A DNA stretch of 64,000 nucleotides from Fluviicola taffensis DSM 16823. Its GTDB lineage: Bacteria > Bacteroidota > Bacteroidia > Flavobacteriales_D > Crocinitomicaceae. Below the pieces are notes generated by a model that saw nothing but the letters and a program-made list of their open reading frames with translations, did not search any database and had not been told where the DNA came from. The stretch covers positions 3,162,001 to 3,226,000 of the forward strand of contig NC_015321.1 of NCBI RefSeq assembly GCF_000194605.1. Direction: 5' to 3'. Below are positions 53,565-61,378 of the stretch, piece after piece. The translations under genes were made by a program, and so were the position numbers. The first letter of the stretch is position 1. Every line of letters starts with the position of its first letter.

Positions 53565-54905
53565 TCATTTTATTTTCAAATCCAATTCTTGCATATACAT
53601 TTTTTGATACGCTGATGACTTTCTGTACTTTGCCGTTTCTTTAAATAAGGTCAATGAATCACTTGTTGTTTCAAGATCAAAAGCTACTTCATCTTCACTA
53701 CTGTTTTCAACCACTACTGAATAATCTTTCAGAGCACTGGGGTAAACAATATACACGGGGATTATTTCATTGGCAGGGACAGCTAATTTCTCGTATACTT
53801 TTGTTAAACGAGCATAACCCGAAAGTTGCCGTGCATCTTCCATTGAAGGATTACCACTTTTATAACGTGGCTTGTATTTTGCATCCACAACCGCTTTTAA
53901 ATGCGCTGAACGAATTAGAAAATCAGGTTCTTGATAATGCACTTTTTCATGGTACATTACTTCATCCGTTCCTGTGAATTGTTCGCGTAGCTTTTTAAAC
54001 ACATACAATTCAAAGAGCTTGCTCATGTCTATCCAATGTGGCGGATATTTTTGGATTTCAATACTTGCTTTGGATAAATTATGATCCATTAATTTCAGCA
54101 ACTGATTTCCTAAAGTAATGGCTAAATTGTATTCGCGATAAAATGGATTGGTTTCTTTTTTTTCAAAGGAATAAAACGGTTTATTGGAAACTTGATTGAA
54201 AGCGCCTAAATTGAAACGAAGTGTCTCAATTAAATTATCATTACTAAATGAACTTGTTTCTAGCTTAACTTGCACAAATTGCAACACGTATTTCAAAAAT
54301 TGATTTGTTTCTGTATTTAATCCATAATCTTGAAATTCACAAACAGTTTTTGTCAAGTTATTGCGAACCACATTTTGACGAATTTGCTGACCAACAAGTA
54401 TTTTTCCTTTTACCTTGGAGGTTAGATTTTCTTTTACTCGGTAATAATCCTTTTTTAGACCTTTCCTCACAATGGCTCTTACAGCCATTAAAAATTGCAC
54501 TATTAAAAAGGGTGTTAGCTCAATGGAACTTTCGCCAGAAACTGGAATCCATTCATCTTCAAAACGGACATCCATCAAGCCGTCTAGATGATCCAAGTTT
54601 TCAGGTTCTTCAAGTGCATCTAGTAACATCTGTAGATGATTCAGTTTGTATTGCTCGTTGTTCACTTTTGGCTCTACCAAAACTGGCATGTTCCATGGTC
54701 GAATCCAATCTAAACCGATGTAATAGGAGTTTTCAATGTGTATTTGATTTACATTGAGCTGCACGTGCACACACACGCTATTTTCATTTGCACGAAAATA
54801 GATTGGACGACAAGGAACAGACCAATCACTCAAATGCGCTTGCAGTACTAAGTAGGGGTCTTCTTTGTACGGATAATATTTTTGGTGTTCACTTAAACGG
54901 AGCAT
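53565..54905 (-). CDS. mcrC: McrC-type restriction subunit
   Basis: The nuclease partner of McrB in modification-dependent restriction (McrBC). The 446-residue protein shows the McrC core: VKENLTSKVKGKILVGQQIR, then the PD-(D/E)xK site in the C-terminal half as EPDFLIRSAHLKAVVDAKYK (D and DAK). The N-terminal part contacts McrB. It overlaps mcrB by 13 bp. Together they should cut DNA carrying modified cytosines, for example in phage genomes; the base specificity lies in the McrB N-terminus and is unknown. Confidence 0.88.
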   Translation of the reverse strand: MLRLSEHQKYYPYKEDPYLVLQAHLSDWSVPCRPIYFRANENSVCVHVQLNVNQIHIENSYYIGLDWIRPWNMPVLVEPKVNNEQYKLNHLQMLLDALEEPENLDHLDGLMDVRFEDEWIPVSGESSIELTPFLIVQFLMAVRAIVRKGLKKDYYRVKENLTSKVKGKILVGQQIRQNVVRNNLTKTVCEFQDYGLNTETNQFLKYVLQFVQVKLETSSFSNDNLIETLRFNLGAFNQVSNKPFYSFEKKETNPFYREYNLAITLGNQLLKLMDHNLSKASIEIQKYPPHWIDMSKLFELYVFKKLREQFTGTDEVMYHEKVHYQEPDFLIRSAHLKAVVDAKYKPRYKSGNPSMEDARQLSGYARLTKVYEKLAVPANEIIPVYIVYPSALKDYSVVVENSSEDEVAFDLETTSDSLTLFKETAKYRKSSAYQKMYMQELDLKIK

Positions 54906-57055
54906 GATAAGGCTTCAATTTCTGCAAGAGCCGACTCTTTTAAAATACCATCCTTTACATATTCACGGAGAATGGGTTTGATTTCATAATCTAAGCGCAA
55001 ATTGAAGTCAAACGGATTATCTCTATCCTGTTCACCATATTGATCAATTTCGTAGTGCTGGATGAAATAGGAATGGCCTAACCATACTTCTTTTGGTTTA
55101 AATTCAAATGATAAATGTTCCGAATTCGTTATTACTTTTTCTCGAGAATAATCAAGTGAAGCACTGAAATCTTTGACAAACAGAGCTGCTACTTTTTTAA
55201 ATAAATCTGACTTAAAGTCATCACCTAAATCACTTGATATATCTTCAGGTAAAATGTCTACAAAAGCAAAACGTCTTCTAATTGCATAATCAATTTGTGT
55301 AACACTGCGGTCTGCAGTATTCATTGTTCCAATGATATATAGATTTGGTGGAAGAATTAATTTGTTAGACCCTTCAATTTCATATATGCTTTCTACCGCT
55401 TCACCGCGATATTCGAGAGCATAAATTAATTCTCCAAGTACCGTTGAAAGATTCGCCCTATTAATTTCATCGATTATCAGCACATAATTCTTTTCAACTA
55501 CCTTTTCAACTGTGTTCTCAAAATGATATTTCGAAAAGAAATCAGTTAGTAAACTGCTGTAATATGGATTTCTGTAATGCGCGTGAACAGATAATTCTTT
55601 TGCTATTGGATTACCTAAAACATGTGCTCCAACAACAATCCATTTTATCAATTTCTTAAAGTCTACAAAGTTGATTCTTGACGGAACTTGCCACTCTAAA
55701 CCGTATTTAAAACAGTCATGTTGTACTTCAAATATGCCTATTGAACCCGAAATTAAAAGCATTTTTTCTTCAACAGCCTGTTCAATGTCATATTTATATT
55801 CATTGAACGTATCTTCTACCCACTTGTCAATAACTGCATCTGTATTATCGGTTTTGCTTAAACGGTAGTTATCCAAAGCCGCTTTTGCAAAATCAGCTAA
55901 AACCTTGTTCTGGGCTTCATAAATAATTCCAATATTGGATGTTTTCGATACAATACCTCTTACAAAGTCTTCATATGAAAAACTTGGGTGAAATTGAATT
56001 AATTTAATTTGTTCTTTGTTTGATGAACCTCTTACTTTTTTTAGAAAGTGTTTCGCTATTGCTAAATCATAAGGATTCAGACCATTAGCACTTTTCACAT
56101 CTTCACCGCTTATCAGTCGATTATATTTTTTAATGATTTCAACGTAAGTTGGCTTCCAATCTTGGGTTGTTCTCTCAGAAACCAACGAAACCGTATTGGT
56201 ATCAATTGCCTTTACCGTATAATAATCTTTTGCCCCACTAACATTGTCGATTTTTTCTCCAACTTTCAAATTATCTTTAATAAACTCAACAGTGATTCCA
56301 CATTTTATATTGGCTAGTTCCTTCGCTAGTCTTGTTTTACCCGTTCCGGGAGGACCTTGCAGAATGATTTGTTTTTTGAAATTCAGTAAGTCAATATATT
56401 CTTGCATGATTAATTCTTTTAATACAGTTGATTTCTTCCTGTTTACATTATTGATTAAATGGTGTAACAATGCTCTATTTCCAAAATGTGGACTAAGTGA
56501 CGAGCGTAAACGTTCTGTATGCTTATTACCGTCCCATTTAAACACAAGTGATTTCAGAAAAGGGTTCAGATTTGTTTCACCTTCAATTACAGCTTTTATC
56601 AGTAAAATGATGTCGTGCCAGTGATTGTTATTTTCAAAATTGCGGTAATATTGATTTGATCTACCTTGTTTTGAAATTAATTGAATGAAACCAGTACCTT
56701 GATTGTTTGCTAATTTCAGCAATTCATTTTTGAAAATAGGGTTGTGAGTGATATCGTTTACGATTAATTCATCAATATCTGTTTCGCCAGATGATTGTGG
56801 CCATTCATGCTCATCAATATCTAACCAATAGACTTCATCATTAAAATAGCTATCGAGGTACACCGCATTTTTTACATTTCGTGCATTGGTGACACGTTTG
56901 TAATACAGTTTATTTGTTTCAAATTTTTTGCTCTCTATAGTATAAGTGGCTATTACTACCTTTTGAAAATTCTGTTTTTCCTCTAGCGTTGTTACATCTT
57001 TCAAATCTATTTTCAAAGAATTGAAAAAGCGGATGTAATCTTCAAATCCTTTCAT
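54893..57055 (-). CDS. mcrB: McrB-type AAA+ GTPase/ATPase
   Basis: The motor and DNA-recognition subunit of McrBC. Residues about 1-200 form an N-terminal domain that I do not recognise; it is not the E. coli McrB DNA-binding domain, so its target may differ. The AAA+ part has Walker A GPPGTGKT near 234-241, the SFSYEDFVRGI block, Walker B IIDEINRAN near 524, and the sensor GTMNTADRSV near 576 followed by RRRFAF (arginine finger). The stretch between Walker A and B is long (about 280 residues). It lies 20 bp after the WYL-like gene and overlaps mcrC. Confidence 0.9.
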   Translation of the reverse strand: MKGFEDYIRFFNSLKIDLKDVTTLEEKQNFQKVVIATYTIESKKFETNKLYYKRVTNARNVKNAVYLDSYFNDEVYWLDIDEHEWPQSSGETDIDELIVNDITHNPIFKNELLKLANNQGTGFIQLISKQGRSNQYYRNFENNNHWHDIILLIKAVIEGETNLNPFLKSLVFKWDGNKHTERLRSSLSPHFGNRALLHHLINNVNRKKSTVLKELIMQEYIDLLNFKKQIILQGPPGTGKTRLAKELANIKCGITVEFIKDNLKVGEKIDNVSGAKDYYTVKAIDTNTVSLVSERTTQDWKPTYVEIIKKYNRLISGEDVKSANGLNPYDLAIAKHFLKKVRGSSNKEQIKLIQFHPSFSYEDFVRGIVSKTSNIGIIYEAQNKVLADFAKAALDNYRLSKTDNTDAVIDKWVEDTFNEYKYDIEQAVEEKMLLISGSIGIFEVQHDCFKYGLEWQVPSRINFVDFKKLIKWIVVGAHVLGNPIAKELSVHAHYRNPYYSSLLTDFFSKYHFENTVEKVVEKNYVLIIDEINRANLSTVLGELIYALEYRGEAVESIYEIEGSNKLILPPNLYIIGTMNTADRSVTQIDYAIRRRFAFVDILPEDISSDLGDDFKSDLFKKVAALFVKDFSASLDYSREKVITNSEHLSFEFKPKEVWLGHSYFIQHYEIDQYGEQDRDNPFDFNLRLDYEIKPILREYVKDGILKESALAEIEALSCSV

Positions 57056-57075
57056 AAAAGTTTATAGAACATTCG

Positions 57076-58257
57076 TTACAAGTAAATGGAATTTAAAAAA
57101 GTATTCAGTTGTACCTCTTCAATTGTGCGAATAGACAGAATTCGATCACTTCTAAATTCTCTTTCAGCTTCTCGATAAAAACAATGAGCATTTAAGTAAT
57201 ATGTTTGTTTGGATATAGTTGGATCTTCATTTTCAACTGGATTACTAACCTTTTTGACTTGTATATATCTCGAAATCACTTGGTCTTTCAAATTACGATA
57301 TACAATTTTGATATTTGAATCTTTTAAAATTTCAGAGTTCAATTTGATAAAGCTTGGAGAATCTATTACTTTATGCTCTCCATCCACCTCATGCATTCCT
57401 GGATAATATTTGCTGTCTTCTAAATTGATTTCAAAGAAATCAACGATTAAATCCATCCAAATAAATTCATTCTTTTTTAATAACTCATTCCAAAAAATCA
57501 ATTGATAACGGCCGGCAAAAATATGCACGCTCTGTGGTTTTCCAAAATACTTTGCATCTTGCAATTCAATAATAACTAAAGATTTTGAAATTATGAATTT
57601 TGAAATTATTTCGAGGTGTGATTCAATTTCAGTAATGTCAATTTTTTGAAGGCATTCTATTGGGATCAATTGTTCTGAAAACTTATCTAATTCGGTGTTG
57701 AAAAACTTACACTTCACCAGTTTTTCTGATTTTTCACGTTTTTTTTGCCCGTTATGTGGATCAATTAACGATTCTTTTTTGTCAATAGCTGAAAATCCTG
57801 CCACTTGCAGTGCTGGTGATGTAAAGGTTAACAATGGCTTTCCTGTTTTTTGTTTTTCACCATCATTAAATGATTTGGTTTTCCTTGCCTCTTCATCTAC
57901 TGTTTTAAAACGTACTGTATCACCCCATTTAATACTTAATGAGTCGACATTTAAGTGAACAGTATGATCCGAAGCGCCGTATACTTTTAATTCATTTTCA
58001 CTAAACCAGTTTTCCTCAAATTTCATCGTTTTATTTGAGAAATAAGTGCATTTGTATTTATTCTTTCCTTTCTGTTGAATTTTCTCTTCACCTGTTTCTT
58101 CGTCTAGTTCAGCCTGAGTAGCATATAACACTTCAATAACAACCATTAAAGGAGTTGTAAAATGTTCTATTCCTCCAAGACTTAGAAAATGATGATTAGC
58201 TATGTGAATAAGGCTATTTGATTTTAAAGAAACAACAGTCCCAAGTGTGATTTTCAT
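57076..58257 (-). CDS. WYL-like-domain protein associated with McrBC
   Basis: A 393-residue protein, the first gene of the mcrBC operon (20 bp before mcrB). The last 80 residues resemble a WYL domain: IVYRNLKDQVISRYIQVKKV, then YYLNAHCFYREAEREFRSDR, which matches the Y...A.C..R...R.FR.DRI pattern. WYL domains bind nucleic acid or nucleotides and regulate defence systems. The N-terminal 300 residues have several strand-rich segments (IKWGDTVRFKTVD, YQLIFWNELLKKNEFIWMDL) and no recognised domain. No helix-turn-helix was found, so it may be a sensor or accessory subunit rather than a repressor. Confidence 0.6.
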   Translation of the reverse strand: MKITLGTVVSLKSNSLIHIANHHFLSLGGIEHFTTPLMVVIEVLYATQAELDEETGEEKIQQKGKNKYKCTYFSNKTMKFEENWFSENELKVYGASDHTVHLNVDSLSIKWGDTVRFKTVDEEARKTKSFNDGEKQKTGKPLLTFTSPALQVAGFSAIDKKESLIDPHNGQKKREKSEKLVKCKFFNTELDKFSEQLIPIECLQKIDITEIESHLEIISKFIISKSLVIIELQDAKYFGKPQSVHIFAGRYQLIFWNELLKKNEFIWMDLIVDFFEINLEDSKYYPGMHEVDGEHKVIDSPSFIKLNSEILKDSNIKIVYRNLKDQVISRYIQVKKVSNPVENEDPTISKQTYYLNAHCFYREAEREFRSDRILSIRTIEEVQLNTFLNSIYL

Positions 58258-58297
58258 AAGTTAGATTTTTAAAAGAATAAATATAACTTAAAATGTT

Positions 58298-58305
58298 TAC
58301 ATTTG
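58298..58305 (+). promoter_or_regulatory. -7 promoter element of the RT-associated RNA
   Basis: TACATTTG is a perfect TAnnTTTG match. It ends 3 bp before the 5' arm of the closing stem of the putative RNA (58309), so the predicted start site lies at the base of that stem. A -33 TTG is missing. Confidence 0.55.
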
Positions 58306-58308
58306 AGT

Positions 58309-58604
58309 GCAGCCCTCGGGAAGAAACGCTTGGCAAGAACCAATTGGTGACTTCGGTCATGTACCTGTTAAGGGAAAAAGATTGTCCAATAAAGTCTGGC
58401 ACATGACCGCCTTAATAGCGTTCAGTCCAATCTTTAGCAGACATTGCAAGATAATAGATATTATTGTATTAATCAAGGTTATTATCATCTTTATTATATA
58501 TTTATTTATTCCATCTTGAATATTGAAATTAAAGTGACTCAAGAATTTGAGTGCCGGTTCGAATCGTAAGATGTATGTTTCTGTTATCCATTACTAGGGC
58601 TGCT
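58309..58604 (+). ncRNA. Putative structured RNA of the reverse transcriptase system
   Basis: The ends are joined by an 8-bp stem, GCAGCCCT (58309-58316) with AGGGCTGC (58596-58603), followed by TTTTTAATTTTTTT. Inside, all compatible: AACGCT/AGCGTT (58325-58330, 58417-58422) enclosing CGGTCATGT/ACATGACCG (58354-58362, 58401-58409); GATAATA/TATTATC (58450-58456, 58480-58486); CATCTT/AAGATG (58512-58517, 58568-58573) enclosing ACTCAA-GAAT-TTGAGT (58537-58552) and CGGT-TCGA-ATCG (58555-58566). AAAGATTG/CAATCTTT (58377-58384, 58428-58435) could form a pseudoknot. The position directly before the RT gene, about 300-nt length and folding fit template RNAs of defence RTs (DRT2, DRT9) or the flanking repeats of retron RNAs. 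Expression is not shown. Confidence 0.65.
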
Positions 58605-58617
58605 TTTTAATTTTTTT

Positions 58618-60174
58618 ATGGAACTACCTGATTGGTTTAAAATAAAAGGATATTACCACATTTCACCGCAAACTAGTGGATCATGGAAAGATTATAGTAA
58701 AATTGAAGCAAAGTTGAAATCTAAGGAATTTGTCGCCAATTACGCATTTTATCCATTATTACATACTATTATAGATGAACGAAAGTTCAAGAAAATCCCG
58801 AATGAAACTTCCAAAAGAGCACACAGTTTTGTTGATGAGAATGGGGTGATTAAAAAAAATGTAAAAAAAAGACCTTTACATTATGCTAATCATTTTGATG
58901 CACTTATTATGGCATATTATGCCGAAAAATTGCAGGAAAAATATGATGAACAATTAAAAAAGAATCTTGAACTCGATAAAAGTGTAACTGCTTATCGTAA
59001 AATACCAGTAGATGACACACCAGACAAAAACAAAGGAAACATTCATTTTGCAAAGGAAGTATTTGATGAAATAAAAATGAGAGTATGTGATTCTGGTGAC
59101 ACCATTGTTATGGCATTCGATATTAAAAGCTTCTTTTCTACCTTGAATCATGGGTTTCTTTATAAGAAATGGGCAGAACTAATTAACGAGAAAGATCTAC
59201 CAGCCGATCATTTGAATGTATTTAAGGCAGCAACAAAATTCAGTTTTATATACAAGAATGATTTAAAAAGATTAGGTAAAGGTCCACAAAGAAAATACGA
59301 TGAAAAGCGTCTAGCCGAAATCCGAAACAAAAACGGATTTAGAGCTTATTTTGAATCACCGAAGGATTTTCGAACGAGTGTAAAAAAAGGTGAAATTCAT
59401 ATTTTCCAAAATAACTTTAAGAATGAAGCAGGTGAACAAGTCGGTATTCCTCAAGGTCTTCCGATTTCCGCACTATTGGCTAATCTGTATCTCTTGGATT
59501 TTGATAAAACTATTATTCAAAAATTAGTCGACCAAAAAAGATGCTATTACAGAAGGTATTCTGATGACATTATCGTAATATGTAGTCCCGAACAAACGGA
59601 ATTAGTTAATCAGGTTGTGACGGAGGAAATGAAACGACAAGAAGTTATCATTAGTACTGAAAAAACCGAAGTGTTTAGATTTCAAAATACAAACACAGGT
59701 ATTTCGGTATTTAAAAAAAGTGGAGAGGAATGGATAAAAAATCAACCGCTAAACTATTTAGGCTTTGAGTTTTATGGCACAAAAACTCTCATTAAATCAA
59801 CGAATATTTCGAAGTTTTATCGTCGCATGATTTATGCAGTTAAAAACAAATCAAAATTAGCGTTGAAAATTGCGGAGAAAGAAGGTGATAAACCAATTTT
59901 ATTCAAAAGACAACTCTATAGAATTTATCGTAATGTTGATTTGGATCATCATTCAGCAAAAAAGAATTTTCTCCGTTTTGAAAAACGAGATACTGGTGAG
60001 TTTCAAATGATTTCGGATAAATCAAAAAAGAAACCTTCAGGAAACTATTTCACATATGCTGAACGTGCAGCCGAAATAATGGATGAACCGGCAATAATAA
60101 AACAAGTTCGAAACGAAAAGAAGATATTTAATCAAGCTTTAGATAAGTACTTTCATTCTAAAAGAAAGAAATAG
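58618..60174 (+). CDS. Defence-associated (DRT-type) reverse transcriptase
   Basis: A 518-residue reverse transcriptase. Palm motifs: AFDIKSFFSTLNH with the first catalytic Asp D168; the GIPQGLPISALLANLYLLDF block; and the active site RRYSDDIIVIC with Y314-S315-D316-D317 (YSDD instead of YADD); then LNYLGFEFYG. Before the palm is a long N-terminal region (residues 1-150: WFKIKGYYHISPQTSG, KRPLHYANHFDALIMAYYAE, KGNIHFAKEVFDEI), and after it a basic C-terminal domain of about 150 residues. It lacks group II intron maturase and CRISPR-associated parts and is longer than retron RTs. The features point to the unknown-group/DRT family, closest in layout to DRT2 or DRT9, which copy an upstream RNA. 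Subgroup is unproven. It ends 10 bp from hsdS. Confidence 0.85.
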   Translation: MELPDWFKIKGYYHISPQTSGSWKDYSKIEAKLKSKEFVANYAFYPLLHTIIDERKFKKIPNETSKRAHSFVDENGVIKKNVKKRPLHYANHFDALIMAYYAEKLQEKYDEQLKKNLELDKSVTAYRKIPVDDTPDKNKGNIHFAKEVFDEIKMRVCDSGDTIVMAFDIKSFFSTLNHGFLYKKWAELINEKDLPADHLNVFKAATKFSFIYKNDLKRLGKGPQRKYDEKRLAEIRNKNGFRAYFESPKDFRTSVKKGEIHIFQNNFKNEAGEQVGIPQGLPISALLANLYLLDFDKTIIQKLVDQKRCYYRRYSDDIIVICSPEQTELVNQVVTEEMKRQEVIISTEKTEVFRFQNTNTGISVFKKSGEEWIKNQPLNYLGFEFYGTKTLIKSTNISKFYRRMIYAVKNKSKLALKIAEKEGDKPILFKRQLYRIYRNVDLDHHSAKKNFLRFEKRDTGEFQMISDKSKKKPSGNYFTYAERAAEIMDEPAIIKQVRNEKKIFNQALDKYFHSKRKK

Positions 60175-60184
60175 ACAATCCTTT

Positions 60185-61378
60185 TTACATTGTTTCTTCA
60201 ACTTTAGTCATTTTGGAAAGAAGTAATTCATTAAAGCGAAACAATAATTTTGTTTGATCTGTTGAATACATAATTTGATTAAATAATGGTTTGATCAATT
60301 TATTAAATTCAACAAGGACGGACTTGCCAGGCTTCAATAATTCTATTGACATCAAATTATTCTGATTAATTTTTGGTTGTGCCGCTCCGGTTACTAAATG
60401 TGAGGCATTGATAAATGACAAACCTAATTTTATAAATTCTGTGGAGTATGGATTAATTCCTTTTAATATATGCGCATGATTGTTCAACCAGAATTTACCC
60501 CAGACATATTGGGTGGCAGGTCGACCAAATTCATCAACAACATTTGCACCATCCTCAGAAACCAATAGAAACACCCCGTCATATATGTATGAATCAATAT
60601 AATCAATGATTGACATTGCCCCGAAATATGGATAAACTCCTTTTTTTGTGCCTCTTTGAATTCCTGATAATGGTTTTCTCAAATTATCAAGACATTCACA
60701 AAAATTATCTAAAGTCTTCACTTCCCACCCCCGTGGAATCTCCTTCTCCAACTCCTCACACCATACCATTTTGCCGCCAGAAGATTTATACGGCTTTCCG
60801 TTTTCATACGGAAATTCAAACTCCACAAACCATTGCTTGTAAATAGCCTGCGCCGTTTCTTCCAATTTTTGAATCAGTTGTTCATTCAATGAAATGCGGT
60901 TTACGATCGTGTTGTATTCCCGAACTATTTCGCGTTGCTTTTCGATGTTTGGAACTGGAAGTTCAGTTTCACTCATTTCAGTCCAATCGAATATCTCACG
61001 TGCGCTCCCATGGGATTTAAAACGTGCATAGCGATCAAATTCAGGTCTTCTAAACCACATCATCAAATATTCAGGATCCAATTCATTAAAATCTTTTATT
61101 TCAAAAACTGTGTAGGCTTGAGAAACTATTGCCTCGTCAAGATCATCAAGAATTGCGATTGAAATTTTATCACCATTTCTCGAAGTTACAGGGCCGTATG
61201 CAAACTGTTTTTTTCGAATCAACTTATACGTTGACATGTCTGTTCCAATAATATTAGCAATTGAAGGCATAAAGCATTTCTTAATACTTACTCCCAGTAA
61301 TTTATGTCCACTCAAACTGCTATTCCGTTGATTTACAATCTGAATATATGGACCCAATTTTTTATAATTTGATCCCAT
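60185..61378 (-). CDS. hsdS: Type I restriction specificity subunit
   Basis: HsdS carries the two target-recognition domains that read the bipartite DNA site. The 397-residue protein shows TRD1 (residues about 1-150), the conserved central helix region PVPNIEKQREIVREYNTIVN then RISLNEQLIQKLEETAQAIYKQW, and TRD2 (about 215-370) with a second, shorter helical repeat at the end (LLFRFNELLLSKM). It overlaps hsdM by 17 bp. The hsdR gene is separated by the inserted defence genes. The recognised sequence cannot be predicted. Confidence 0.93.
   Translation of the reverse strand: MGSNYKKLGPYIQIVNQRNSSLSGHKLLGVSIKKCFMPSIANIIGTDMSTYKLIRKKQFAYGPVTSRNGDKISIAILDDLDEAIVSQAYTVFEIKDFNELDPEYLMMWFRRPEFDRYARFKSHGSAREIFDWTEMSETELPVPNIEKQREIVREYNTIVNRISLNEQLIQKLEETAQAIYKQWFVEFEFPYENGKPYKSSGGKMVWCEELEKEIPRGWEVKTLDNFCECLDNLRKPLSGIQRGTKKGVYPYFGAMSIIDYIDSYIYDGVFLLVSEDGANVVDEFGRPATQYVWGKFWLNNHAHILKGINPYSTEFIKLGLSFINASHLVTGAAQPKINQNNLMSIELLKPGKSVLVEFNKLIKPLFNQIMYSTDQTKLLFRFNELLLSKMTKVEETM

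Noticed and set aside
58307..58519. Stand-alone 70-codon gene starting with GTG
   Set aside because: It lies entirely inside the folded RNA region, starts at the predicted transcription start with no leader, and resembles no protein. It is kept only as a possible repeat-ORF frame.
58555..58566. tRNA-like T-arm string GGTTCGAATC upstream of the RT gene
   Set aside because: Only ten bases match. The flanking bases cannot form a T stem (second pair is G-G), and no acceptor, D or anticodon arms are present. It fits better as a small UCGA-loop hairpin of the putative RNA.
58309..60174. Classical retron
   Set aside because: The RNA ends do pair, as retron a1/a2 repeats do, but the RT is about 200 residues longer than retron RTs, has YSDD, and has the N-terminal region of DRT-type enzymes. 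No separate effector gene is coupled to it.
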